Part shown: positions 12,796 to 20,100 of the stretch, one piece after another
How positions within the stretch are numbered: position 1 is the stretch's first letter
Layout of the letters: each line of letters starts with the position of its first letter
DNA from: an uncultured Bacteroidales bacterium
Lineage (GTDB): Bacteria; Bacteroidota; Bacteroidia; Bacteroidales; Paludibacteraceae
DNA length: 20,438 nucleotides
Assembly: GCA_937911235.1 (NCBI GenBank)
Contig: CALDPN010000204.1
Coordinates: 1-20,438, forward strand
Direction: 5' to 3'
Translations under genes and position numbers: made by a program
Notes under the pieces: generated by a model
The model's input: only the letters and a program-made list of their open reading frames with translations
Databases searched by the model: none
What the model was told of the DNA's origin: nothing

Positions 12796-13374
12796 ATGCT
12801 AAATTTTAGAGAGAGTATTACGAAGGAGGAGATTAATGAACTACCAGAGTATAATGGCAGAAATATTGTTTTGGTAGATAGCTTGCATAAACTTAAAAGC
12901 ACAATCGAGGTCATTAAAAAAGAAGAATTTGTAGGAATAGACACTGAGACTAAGCCTTCTTTTGAAAAGGGGAAGGTAAACAAGGTGGCGCTATTGCAAA
13001 TTTCTACAGCAGATACTTGTTATCTAATTAGGCTTAATGTACTTGGAATGCAAAATCCTATTATGGAGTTACTTACGTCTGAAAAACCACTCAAAGTGGG
13101 TCTTTCGCTTAAAGACGATTATAAGATGCTAAACAGAAGAAGGAGTTTTAAACCTGCCGGCTTTTTAGACCTTCAGTCTGTGATTGGCAAATTTGGCATA
13201 AAAGACCTAAGTCTTCAAAAAATTTATGCTATTATGTTTAATAAGAAAATTTCTAAGGCACAACGTTTAACCAACTGGCAAGCGCCAAATCTTACTTTGG
13301 CTCAACAAAAATATGCTGCTGTGGATGCGTGGGCTTGTATGGATATATATAATGTGATAAAAGATGAACTATAA
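12796..13374 (+). CDS. 3'-5' exonuclease, DEDDy type (RNase D/DnaQ-like)
   Basis: A 192-residue ribonuclease-H-fold exonuclease. Exo I is FVGIDTETKPSF (D49, E51), exo II lies in VGLSLKDDYKML (D107), and exo III is QKYAAVDAWACMDIYNVI (Y173, D177, the YxxxD of the DEDDy class). All four metal ligands are therefore present. There is no HRDC domain, so it is shorter than true RNase D (~370 aa) and belongs to the single-domain group found across Bacteroidetes. Whether it acts on RNA or DNA ends is not visible. The start ATG 12796 follows an AAGGTGAG stretch that may serve as a ribosome binding site. Its last 11 nt overlap the start of the methyltransferase gene, implying translational coupling. 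Confidence 0.88.
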   Translation: MLNFRESITKEEINELPEYNGRNIVLVDSLHKLKSTIEVIKKEEFVGIDTETKPSFEKGKVNKVALLQISTADTCYLIRLNVLGMQNPIMELLTSEKPLKVGLSLKDDYKMLNRRRSFKPAGFLDLQSVIGKFGIKDLSLQKIYAIMFNKKISKAQRLTNWQAPNLTLAQQKYAAVDAWACMDIYNVIKDEL

Positions 13375-14548
13375 AAAGATATTTTTAAAGAAAGGGAAGG
13401 AGTCTTCTCTAGAGCGTTTTCACCCTTGGGTGTTTTCTGGTGCAGTGGCTTATGCCGACAAAAACATTGCCGAAGGCGAAATTGTTGAGGTTTATACTGC
13501 AAACAAAGAGTTTATTGCTGTTGGGCATTTTCAAATTGGTAGCATTGCGGTGCGTGTGCTTTCGTTTGACCAACAAGAAATTAATCACGATTTTTGGGTA
13601 AAACGTCTTTCTGCAGCTTATCGAATGCGTAAAGACCTTGGTCTTGACTATACCCAAGAACATTCTTCTTTCCGTTTAGTTCACGGCGAAGGTGATTTCT
13701 TACCTGGCTTAATTGTGGATTTCTATGGTTCTACAGCTGTGATGCAGGCTCACTCTGTGGGTATGCACATGCATCGTCAGGAGATTGCAGAGGCTATCGT
13801 AGCAATTAGCGAGGGAAAGATTAAAAATGTTTATTATAAGTCTGAAACTACACTTCCTTTCAAAGCCGATACAGGTGCAGAAAATGGTTACTTAATTGGT
13901 TCAGATTCAGATGCTATTGCCCTTGAAAATGGCATAAAATTCTGCATAGACTGGGAGAGAGGTCAAAAAACAGGTTTCTTCATAGACCAACGTAGCAATC
14001 GTCAACTTCTAGAACAATATTCTGCAGGTCGCAAGGTGCTAAATATGTTCTGTTATACAGGTGGTTTCTCTTGTTATGCAATGCGTGGTGGCGCTGCTTG
14101 CGTGCATTCTGTGGATAGTTCTTCTAAGGCAATTGACCTTGTAAACAAAAATATGGAAATGAACTTCCCTGGTGATACTCGTCACGAAGCATTTGCTCAA
14201 GATGCATTTAAATTCTTAGACAATATGTCTGACGATTATGATTTAATTATCTTAGACCCTCCAGCTTTCGCAAAACACCGTGATGCTCTGCGCAATGCCC
14301 TTCAAGGTTATAAACGCTTAAATGCCAAGGCTTTTGAAAAAATTAAATCTGGTGGCATCTTGTTTACTTTCTCTTGTTCGCAAGCGGTAAACAAAGACCA
14401 ATTCCGCCTTGCAGTCTTCTCTGCTGCTGCCATGAGTGGACGCAAAGTGCGCATCCTTCACCAAGTAACTCAACCGGTGGATCACCCAATTAATATTTAT
14501 CATCCGGAAGGGGAGTATTTGAAAGGGTTGGTGCTGTATGTGGAATAA
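13364..14548 (+). CDS. Class I SAM-dependent rRNA methyltransferase, RlmI-like
   Basis: A 394-residue member of COG1092, whose characterised member RlmI makes m5C at position 1962 of 23S rRNA. The N-terminal PUA domain (1-~75) shows RFHPWVFSGAV (18-28). The central EEHD-type region contains FRLVHGEGDFLPGLIVDFYG (~103-122). The catalytic domain has QKTGFFIDQR (201-210), LNMFCYTGGFSCYAMRGGA (226-244; SAM binding), ILDPPAFAKH (296-305) and FTFSCSQAV (~335-343, with the candidate catalytic cysteine). Complete by length. The start ATG 13364 overlaps the exonuclease gene by 11 nt, and the alternative in-frame starts further in would lose the PUA domain. Its TAA (14546-14548) is followed immediately by the heptamer-repeat arm of the IVS-like element. 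Confidence 0.9.
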   Translation: MNYKKIFLKKGKESSLERFHPWVFSGAVAYADKNIAEGEIVEVYTANKEFIAVGHFQIGSIAVRVLSFDQQEINHDFWVKRLSAAYRMRKDLGLDYTQEHSSFRLVHGEGDFLPGLIVDFYGSTAVMQAHSVGMHMHRQEIAEAIVAISEGKIKNVYYKSETTLPFKADTGAENGYLIGSDSDAIALENGIKFCIDWERGQKTGFFIDQRSNRQLLEQYSAGRKVLNMFCYTGGFSCYAMRGGAACVHSVDSSSKAIDLVNKNMEMNFPGDTRHEAFAQDAFKFLDNMSDDYDLIILDPPAFAKHRDALRNALQGYKRLNAKAFEKIKSGGILFTFSCSQAVNKDQFRLAVFSAAAMSGRKVRILHQVTQPVDHPINIYHPEGEYLKGLVLYVE

Positions 14549-14580
14549 GTTAGGAGTTAGGAGTTAGGAGTGAGGAGTTA
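14549..14580 (+). repeat. Left inverted-repeat arm, (GTTAGGA) heptamers
   Basis: Units GTTAGGA at 14549, 14556 and 14563, GTGAGGA at 14570, and GTTA at 14577. Complementary to the right arm with one mismatch in 31 bp. Confidence 0.9.
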
Positions 14581-14610
14581 AATTAATTATAACCATCTTA
14601 TTAATTTCTT

Positions 14611-14970
14611 ATGGAAAACAAAAGTTTAATTAAAGAAAAGAGTTTTAATTTTGCTATTAGGATTATTAAATTGTAAAAATATTTAAATAGTAAAAATGAA
14701 TATATAATATCTAAACAAGTATTACGTTCTGGAACTAGTATTGGTGCCAATGTTAGTGAGGCACTATGTGGTATAAGTAGAAAAGATTTTTTATCAAAAA
14801 TGTGTATAGCTTACAAAGAAGCTGTAGAAACAATTTATTGGATTGATATATTACATAAATCTGATTATATTAATAAGAAAGAATATACATCAATTCATAA
14901 AGAAGCAAGAGAAATATACAAAATATTAAGCAGTATAACTAAAACAACAAAAACAACTCCTAACTCCTAA
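14611..14970 (+). pseudogene. Four-helix-bundle protein (23S rRNA intervening-sequence protein type), nonsense-interrupted
   Basis: ATG 14611 opens a 120-codon frame that reads as an S23/IVP family four-helix-bundle protein apart from one in-frame TAA at 14674-14676 (codon 22). Visible parts are MENKSLIKEKSFNFAIRIIK with L and the stop, then KYLNSKNEYIISKQVLRSGT, SIGANVSEALCGISRKDFLS, KMCIAYKEAVETIYWIDILH, and a last helix to KTTKTTPNS. The block QVLRSGTSIGANVSEA is the family signature (family form: RS-x-x-SI-x-x-N-(I/V)-x-E). The remaining frame is intact and of full family length (~115-125 aa), so the stop is a recent single-base lesion (probably TAT or similar to TAA). The last two codons and the stop are supplied by the right repeat arm. 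Its role in family members is unknown; it is linked to IVSs. Confidence 0.85.
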
Positions 14971-14985
14971 CTCCTAACTCCTAAC
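14955..14985 (+). repeat. Right inverted-repeat arm, (TAACTCC) heptamers
   Basis: AACTCC, then TAACTCC at 14961, 14968 and 14975, then TAAC to 14985. It is the reverse complement of the left arm and ends 4 nt before ATG 14990 of the next gene, so it occupies the place where a ribosome binding site would be. Confidence 0.9.
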
Positions 14986-14989
14986 TAAT

Positions 14990-16198
14990 ATGAAACGTCT
15001 ATTATTTTACATATTATTTTTGATTGTTTCATTCGTTGCATATTCGCAGGTGAAGACCGGCGTGGAGATGCTTCGTGAAGGTGGTTTTGAGTGCCTACGT
15101 GGCAAGCGTGTGGGTTTGGTGACAAATCCTACTGGGGTGGATAGCAACTTGAAATCTACTGTGGATATACTTTTTGAAGCTGAGGAAGTAAATCTTGTGG
15201 CACTTTATGGACCAGAGCATGGAGTAAGGGGTGATGTGGTGGCAGGCGAAAAGGTAAACGACCAAATAGATGCAAAAACTGGGTTGAAAGTATATTCTCT
15301 ATATGGCAAAACTCGTAAACCAACGGCAGAAATGCTTGCAGGTGTGGATGTTTTAGTTTATGATATTCAGGATATAGGTTGTCGCTCTTATACCTTTATT
15401 AGCACTATGGGCAAGGTGATGGAGGCAGCTGCCGAAAATAATATAGAGGTGGTGGTACTCGACCGACCAAATCCACTAGGTGGGCTAAAAGTAGAGGGTA
15501 GTGGGGTGAGCAAAGGTTATTTCTCGTTTGTAAGTCAATTTGATATTCCTTATATATATGGTCTTACATGTGGTGAACTTGCTCTTTATTTAAACGAAGA
15601 AATAAAGTGCAAACTTACTGTGGTGCCAATGGAGTGTTGGGAAAGAAATATGCTTTGGGCTGATACTCAGCTTCCTTGGGTGCCTACCTCACCACATATT
15701 CCGTCGCCAGAGGCAGCTATTTGTTATCCTGCCACAGGTATAATTGGCGAAATGGGCTTTATTAATATAGGTGTGGGTTATACACTTCCTTTCCAACTTA
15801 TGGCAGCTCCATGGGCAAATGCTGTTGCGCTTGCCGATACTTTAAATGCCAAAGAACTTCCAGGTGTGGCATTTCGACCAATTGTTTTCAAACCTCTTTT
15901 TGGCGCTATGCAAGGTGTTTCTGTGCAAGGAGTGCAGATTCATATTACAGACTTTGCCAATGCTAGGATTTCCGAAATCCAATTTCATGTAATAGATGTT
16001 ATGAGCAAACTTTATCCAGAACATAAACTTTTCTCAGAAGAAACAAAGAAAAGAAATAATATGTTTGATAAGGTTTGTGGCACCGATTTTATTCGCACAG
16101 AATTCTCTAAAAACTACAACGCAACAGAAATACTTCCATATTGGCGAACAGGGGAAGATGACTTCAAACAAAAATCTTCTAAGTATTATTTGTACTAA
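14990..16198 (+). CDS. namZ: NamZ-like exo-beta-N-acetylmuramidase (DUF1343 / GH171)
   Basis: A 402-residue secreted enzyme. The signal peptide is MKRLLFYILFLIVSFVAYSQ. The mature protein is a full DUF1343 domain: LRGKRVGLVTNPTGVD (36-51), NLVALYGPEHGVRGDVVAGE (68-87; E76 in the place of the proposed catalytic Glu), DVLVYDIQDIGCRSYTFIST (120-139), VVVLDRPNPLGG, then PWVPTSPHIPSPEAAICYPA and the C-terminal EILPYWRTGEDDF. Characterised relatives in Bacillus subtilis (NamZ/YbbC) and Tannerella forsythia release N-acetylmuramic acid from the non-reducing end of peptidoglycan fragments, so a role in cell-wall recycling or scavenging is likely. No promoter is visible right upstream because the IVS-like element abuts its ATG by 4 nt. 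It may be read through from RlmI or from within the element. Confidence 0.88.
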   Translation: MKRLLFYILFLIVSFVAYSQVKTGVEMLREGGFECLRGKRVGLVTNPTGVDSNLKSTVDILFEAEEVNLVALYGPEHGVRGDVVAGEKVNDQIDAKTGLKVYSLYGKTRKPTAEMLAGVDVLVYDIQDIGCRSYTFISTMGKVMEAAAENNIEVVVLDRPNPLGGLKVEGSGVSKGYFSFVSQFDIPYIYGLTCGELALYLNEEIKCKLTVVPMECWERNMLWADTQLPWVPTSPHIPSPEAAICYPATGIIGEMGFINIGVGYTLPFQLMAAPWANAVALADTLNAKELPGVAFRPIVFKPLFGAMQGVSVQGVQIHITDFANARISEIQFHVIDVMSKLYPEHKLFSEETKKRNNMFDKVCGTDFIRTEFSKNYNATEILPYWRTGEDDFKQKSSKYYLY

Positions 16199-16262
16199 GT
16201 TGCATATAATCAATTCGTTTCAGGTATATCTTTTGAAATACAAATGTAATAATTAAGGTATT

Positions 16263-16294
16263 TTAGTAGTGATTTTGCAAAAATTCACTACTAA
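16263..16294. other. Symmetric hairpin between the NamZ-like gene and the next promoter
   Basis: Perfect 10-bp inverted repeat TTAGTAGTGA (16263-16272) and TCACTACTAA (16285-16294), with an inner TTTTGCAAAA that could extend it. It starts 64 nt after the NamZ-like stop and ends 5 nt before the TTTG of the following promoter. It could end the upstream RNA or be an operator for the downstream gene; without a T-run the choice is open. Confidence 0.55.
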
Positions 16295-16299
16295 TTGTA

Positions 16300-16328
16300 T
16301 TTGCATGTTATTCTTAGTATTATCTTTG
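16300..16328 (+). promoter_or_regulatory. Promoter of the 16353 lipoprotein gene
   Basis: TTTG (16300-16303), a 17-nt spacer and TATCTTTG (16321-16328). The spacing is slightly shorter than usual, but the -7 box is a perfect match. It lies 24 nt before ATG 16353, which decides that start over the longer GTG-initiated frame beginning at 16269, upstream of this promoter. Confidence 0.65.
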
Positions 16329-16352
16329 CGCCGTTATTTTTTAATACTTAAT

Positions 16353-17033
16353 ATGAAAAAGAAATTTTTATTTTTAGTAGTAGCAGCCGTAGCAATGGTG
16401 GGCTGTAAGAGTTATTCATTTATGGAGTCAACTCCAAGTGTGGATTTAGCAAAGAAATTACCAGCAATGGAAGTAAACTTAGATGAATCTAGTTTTGCAA
16501 CTGTTACAGGTTATGAAACTACAGAATCTAAAGGTTCTACATACGTTGATTATTCAACAAACACAAATTGGGCTTATGGCTCTACAAGCAGCACATCTGT
16601 ATCATACGCAAGCTCAGATTTAAACAATCTAAAATCTCTTTACTACACTAATATGTTTGATAACATCATTAGTAAAGTAGGTGAAAAGAAAGGTAAAGTT
16701 GTTTGCCGTCTTGTGACAGGTGATTCTGATAAGAATATTGGCTTTACTATTTTAAGTGCATGTACATTGTGTATTCCAAACCTTTTTGGTATGCCATTTA
16801 TTTCCGCAACAACAAATATGATGGTAGAAATGGACTTTATGGATATGAACAACAATGTAGTTGCTACATATAAATCAAAACCTCACAAAGTAAAAAAATA
16901 TTGTGCAATGTATTGGGGATATGATGATGCAGAAGGTGTGGCTATCGCTGAAACATTTAAACAATGTTTAGACGATATCAACAAACAAATTAAAGGTGAC
17001 TACGAAAACCTAAGAGATATTTATAGCAAATAA
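16353..17033 (+). CDS. Hypothetical lipoprotein (226 aa)
   Basis: No named family recognised. The start is ATG 16353. The signal peptide MKKKFLFLVVAAVAMVGC has its lipobox cysteine at residue 18; the frame stays open back to GTG 16269, but that would put the promoter inside the gene and spoil the signal peptide. The mature part has a Ser/Thr/Tyr-rich stretch (~58-90: STYVDYSTNTNWAYGSTSST and more), a MFDNIISKVGEKKGKVVCRL segment, a hydrophobic patch with several cysteines (ILSACTLCIPNLFGMPFISA, ~136-155), and a helical C-terminus (AIAETFKQCLDDINKQIKGD). The layout, a strand-rich core with a glycine/aliphatic patch, resembles other Bacteroidetes envelope lipoproteins of unknown role. It is a single-gene transcript between its own promoter and terminator. 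Confidence 0.75.
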   Translation: MKKKFLFLVVAAVAMVGCKSYSFMESTPSVDLAKKLPAMEVNLDESSFATVTGYETTESKGSTYVDYSTNTNWAYGSTSSTSVSYASSDLNNLKSLYYTNMFDNIISKVGEKKGKVVCRLVTGDSDKNIGFTILSACTLCIPNLFGMPFISATTNMMVEMDFMDMNNNVVATYKSKPHKVKKYCAMYWGYDDAEGVAIAETFKQCLDDINKQIKGDYENLRDIYSK

Positions 17034-17057
17034 TTTTAATTTATAAATAAAATAATG

Positions 17058-17090
17058 AGAGAGGACAGTGGTTTTGTCCTCTCTTTTTTT
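17058..17090 (+). terminator. Rho-independent terminator after the 16353 lipoprotein gene
   Basis: A perfect 10-bp stem: AGAGAGGACA (17058-17067) and TGTCCTCTCT (17075-17084), a 7-nt loop, then a run of T to 17090. It lies 24 nt after the stop codon. Confidence 0.92.
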
Positions 17091-17125
17091 GTGCCTATAA
17101 AATTTTTATATAATTAAAAAAATGT

Positions 17126-17133
17126 TATATTTG
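17126..17133 (+). promoter_or_regulatory. -7 element (TATATTTG) upstream of the CotH-family gene
   Basis: TATATTTG fits TAnnTTTG and lies 42 nt before ATG 17176. At the -33 distance there is only a T-rich stretch (around 17103-17107) with no exact TTTG, so this is a moderate prediction. Confidence 0.45.
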
Positions 17134-17175
17134 CAATTTACAATCCTTTAGAAATCAATTACAAATCAAATATTT

Positions 17176-20100
17176 ATGAAAAAACTCACTACACTTTTTG
17201 TATTGCTGTTTACGGCATTTAATATGCTTGCAGCAAACATTACCCTGTACTTCGTTGATGAAAGTGGTTGGGGTAATATCCATGCGTACGCATGGAAAAA
17301 CAGTACCCAAGTTAATCTTGGAGATTGGCCTGGAAATCCAGCCACACTAGAATCTAAAACTAAGGGCGGCAAAAATGTATATTCTTATACATTCGAAAGC
17401 ACAGCAGCCGACAGAATTATCTTCAACAATGGTGGCAATGGAAAACAAACTGGTGACTTAACAGTAAATACTTCTAAGCCATATTACTACAGCAGTACAT
17501 GGAATGCAACTATCACATATGATGCATCTGCCACCTATTGTATGGCAGGTACAGCAAGCGTATCTGGCACAGACTGGTGTTGTGGCCAAGAATGGACTCC
17601 AAGTGGTTGTGAGTTAACAGATGGAAGCATTTCCTTCAGCGCACTTCCTGCTGGTGAATACAAATTTAAAATCACCAATGGCACATGGAATAGTTCTTGG
17701 GGTTATAGTGCGTTAACATCTAAAACAGGATGTACCGAAGACACCGATGGCAACGTGGTAATTACCCTTTCTAAAACAAGTGATGTAAAAATTGCTTTCA
17801 ATTCATCAACTAAAAAAATCACCGTTACAATTACTGAGGTTAGCACTCCTATAGACCCAGACGAGCCAGTAACTCTTACTGCCACAATTGCAGCTATCCG
17901 CAGTCGTCTTTCAATTAACACAAACGACTTCACCGACTTCGCTGGTCTTTATGTATCAAAACTTCCTACAGTTACAGGCGGAACATTAAGTTCATATGCT
18001 TGGGAATATTCTTCAGACAATTCTTCTTGGGCGAAATATTCTGATGGCGACGGTGCTTCTTGGGACAATATTCGTCCAAATAAAGCTGGTTACTACCGTT
18101 GTACTCTTACATACGATGTAAATGGTGAAACTCAAACAGCTGTTTCAAATACACTACAAATTACAAATAAAGGTGGTTCTTCTGTATCATTCAGCAGTAA
18201 CCTTCCTGTGGTTTTAGTTCGTACTTCAAAAGATTTTCCTACTCCTCCAAGTGGTTATCCTACCACAGAGCAAGTGGCAGAACTTAAGGCTAAACGCAGT
18301 GTGGATGTAAAAATCCTTTGGAACAAAAATGGAGGCAACGTAACAAACAGCGATGTCAACAACAAAGATATGCTTCACTACGACCGCAAGGCACGTATGA
18401 ACTATCGTGGTTCTTCAAGTTTGAACAACCCTAAGAAAAGTTTTGCCTTTGTAACAGGCGACAAAAACTGCGACTCTAAAAAACTTGGTGAAGTAAAAAC
18501 CAAGAAATTTGCCATGTTTGATGGCGACTCTCACAAAGACTGGGTAATGTATGCATCTTATCCAGATGCAACATTTATGCGTAACATTCTTTCATATCAC
18601 CAATATGCTAAGATGACTGGTCTTTGGGGCGTAAAATGTAGATATGTGGAAATGTACCTAGATGGTGAATACCAAGGTATTTACGTGTTTATGGATAAAA
18701 TGACACAAGATGAAACACGTATCAATGTAAACGAAGACACTGGTTATATAGTTCGTTTCGATAAAACCGATATGGTTGATAGATTTGATGGCTACTCAGG
18801 TGCAAACGAAGACTATAAACGTTGTACATTTATCACTTCAAACACTGGTAAAAAAACCATCTCTACATACAATATGCAAGTGGACCAAGCGTTTGAAATT
18901 GAATATCCAGAACGCGAAGAAATTGCTACATTCGACGACGACGGCAATGTGACCGACGACTCTGCTTGGGAAGCTAAAGTAAACGAAGTGAAGTCTATGT
19001 TTGTTGCTATGGAAAATGCAATTCTTGCAAATGACTATGACAAACTTGCTCAAATTATTGATTACGAAAGCTGGGCAGACTGGTTTATTTTCAATGAATT
19101 CTCTAGAAATGCTGACGCATATCGTATTTCTTGTGTATTCCAAATCAACTCTGCGTCAGAAAAAATCGTTGCAAACCCACTTTGGGACTACGAACTTGGT
19201 TTAGGTAATCAAGACACCAAAACTTCTGGCCTAATGGTAGAAGACCAAACATATTACGACGATGATTTTCCAACTCCATTCTGGTGGACAGGCAAGGGCA
19301 AATCTGGTTGCAATGGTATTTTAGGCGACTGCAAATTTAAAGCCATCGTTAAAGAACGTTGGGCAAAACATATTGCAGCAAACGGCGCACTAAACTCTAC
19401 TGTGCTTAATGCAAAAATAGACAGTTTAGCAAATGTACTTTCACAAGGTGCAGGTTCGAGAGAAAAGAGTAAATGGAATACTTACTCTTTTTCTAGTACA
19501 TCAACATTAAAATCTTGGATTACAAACAGAACCTCTGGTTTAAATAGTATTATCAACGGTTGGACTGTATGTGACGAAGATGATGATCAAGATACACCAA
19601 CAGCAAGCTATTATATAGCAGGTGCTCTTATAGAAAATGGCACAGCAGTATCTGGTGGCGAATGGTGTTGTGGACTAAAATGGGACCCAGCGGGTTGTGC
19701 ACTTACAAACAATACTGTAACTCCTGCAAATGAAAATGTCGTACCATCTTCAATTACATTATTCGAACTTGAATCCGAAAGAGGAGTTCTCGCTCCTTCT
19801 AACCCAATTAACATCAAGGACAATAATTTACCAGAAGGTGCAAAAGCATTTGACTTTGAAATAGCAGGATTAAATGATGGAAATGGAATCAACATTCCAC
19901 AAGGCGGAAACATCAATACCAACGGCTCAAGCGGAGGAACAACTCCTAAGGTAGCTACTACCATTGTAGCAAAAGCTATGAAAACCACTACTGTCAATAC
20001 CAAGATTAACGGTAAGAAAGCTGGTAAGAACTACTCAATTACCTTAAAAGACAGTAAAGGAAATGTCTTAGCTGGAAAACAAGTATTGATTTCCTTCAAC

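Larger units (their letters stand above)
14549..14985 (+). mobile_element. IVS-like element: four-helix-bundle gene between 31-bp inverted heptamer repeats
   Basis: The 437-bp stretch between RlmI and the NamZ-like gene is one symmetrical unit. The left arm 14549-14580 is four and a half heptamers GTTAGGA (one variant, GTGAGGA). The right arm 14955-14985 is the reverse complement. Over 31 bp the arms differ at one base (14572), so as RNA they would form a 31-bp stem. Between them lies a broken S23/IVP-type four-helix-bundle gene whose stop codon falls inside the right arm. The left arm starts at the base after the RlmI stop, and the right arm ends 4 nt before the next ATG. Intervening sequences in 23S rRNA of other bacteria have the same plan: complementary ends around an optional S23-type gene. 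Mobility is inferred. Confidence 0.65.

Noticed and set aside
14674..14676. Recoded TAA in the four-helix-bundle gene
   Set aside because: TAA recoding is not expected in Bacteroidales, and every other gene here uses TAA as stop; a point mutation is simpler.
14549..14985. CRISPR array or telomere-like repeat
   Set aside because: The units are 7 nt with no spacers, and they occur as two inverted arms around a gene.
14549..14985. Diversity-generating retroelement (its accessory protein is also a four-helix bundle)
   Set aside because: No reverse transcriptase gene and no template/variable repeat pair are present in the window.
16269..16352. GTG start that would lengthen the lipoprotein by 28 residues
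   Set aside because: It would place the promoter inside the gene and bury a clean lipoprotein signal peptide starting at ATG 16353.
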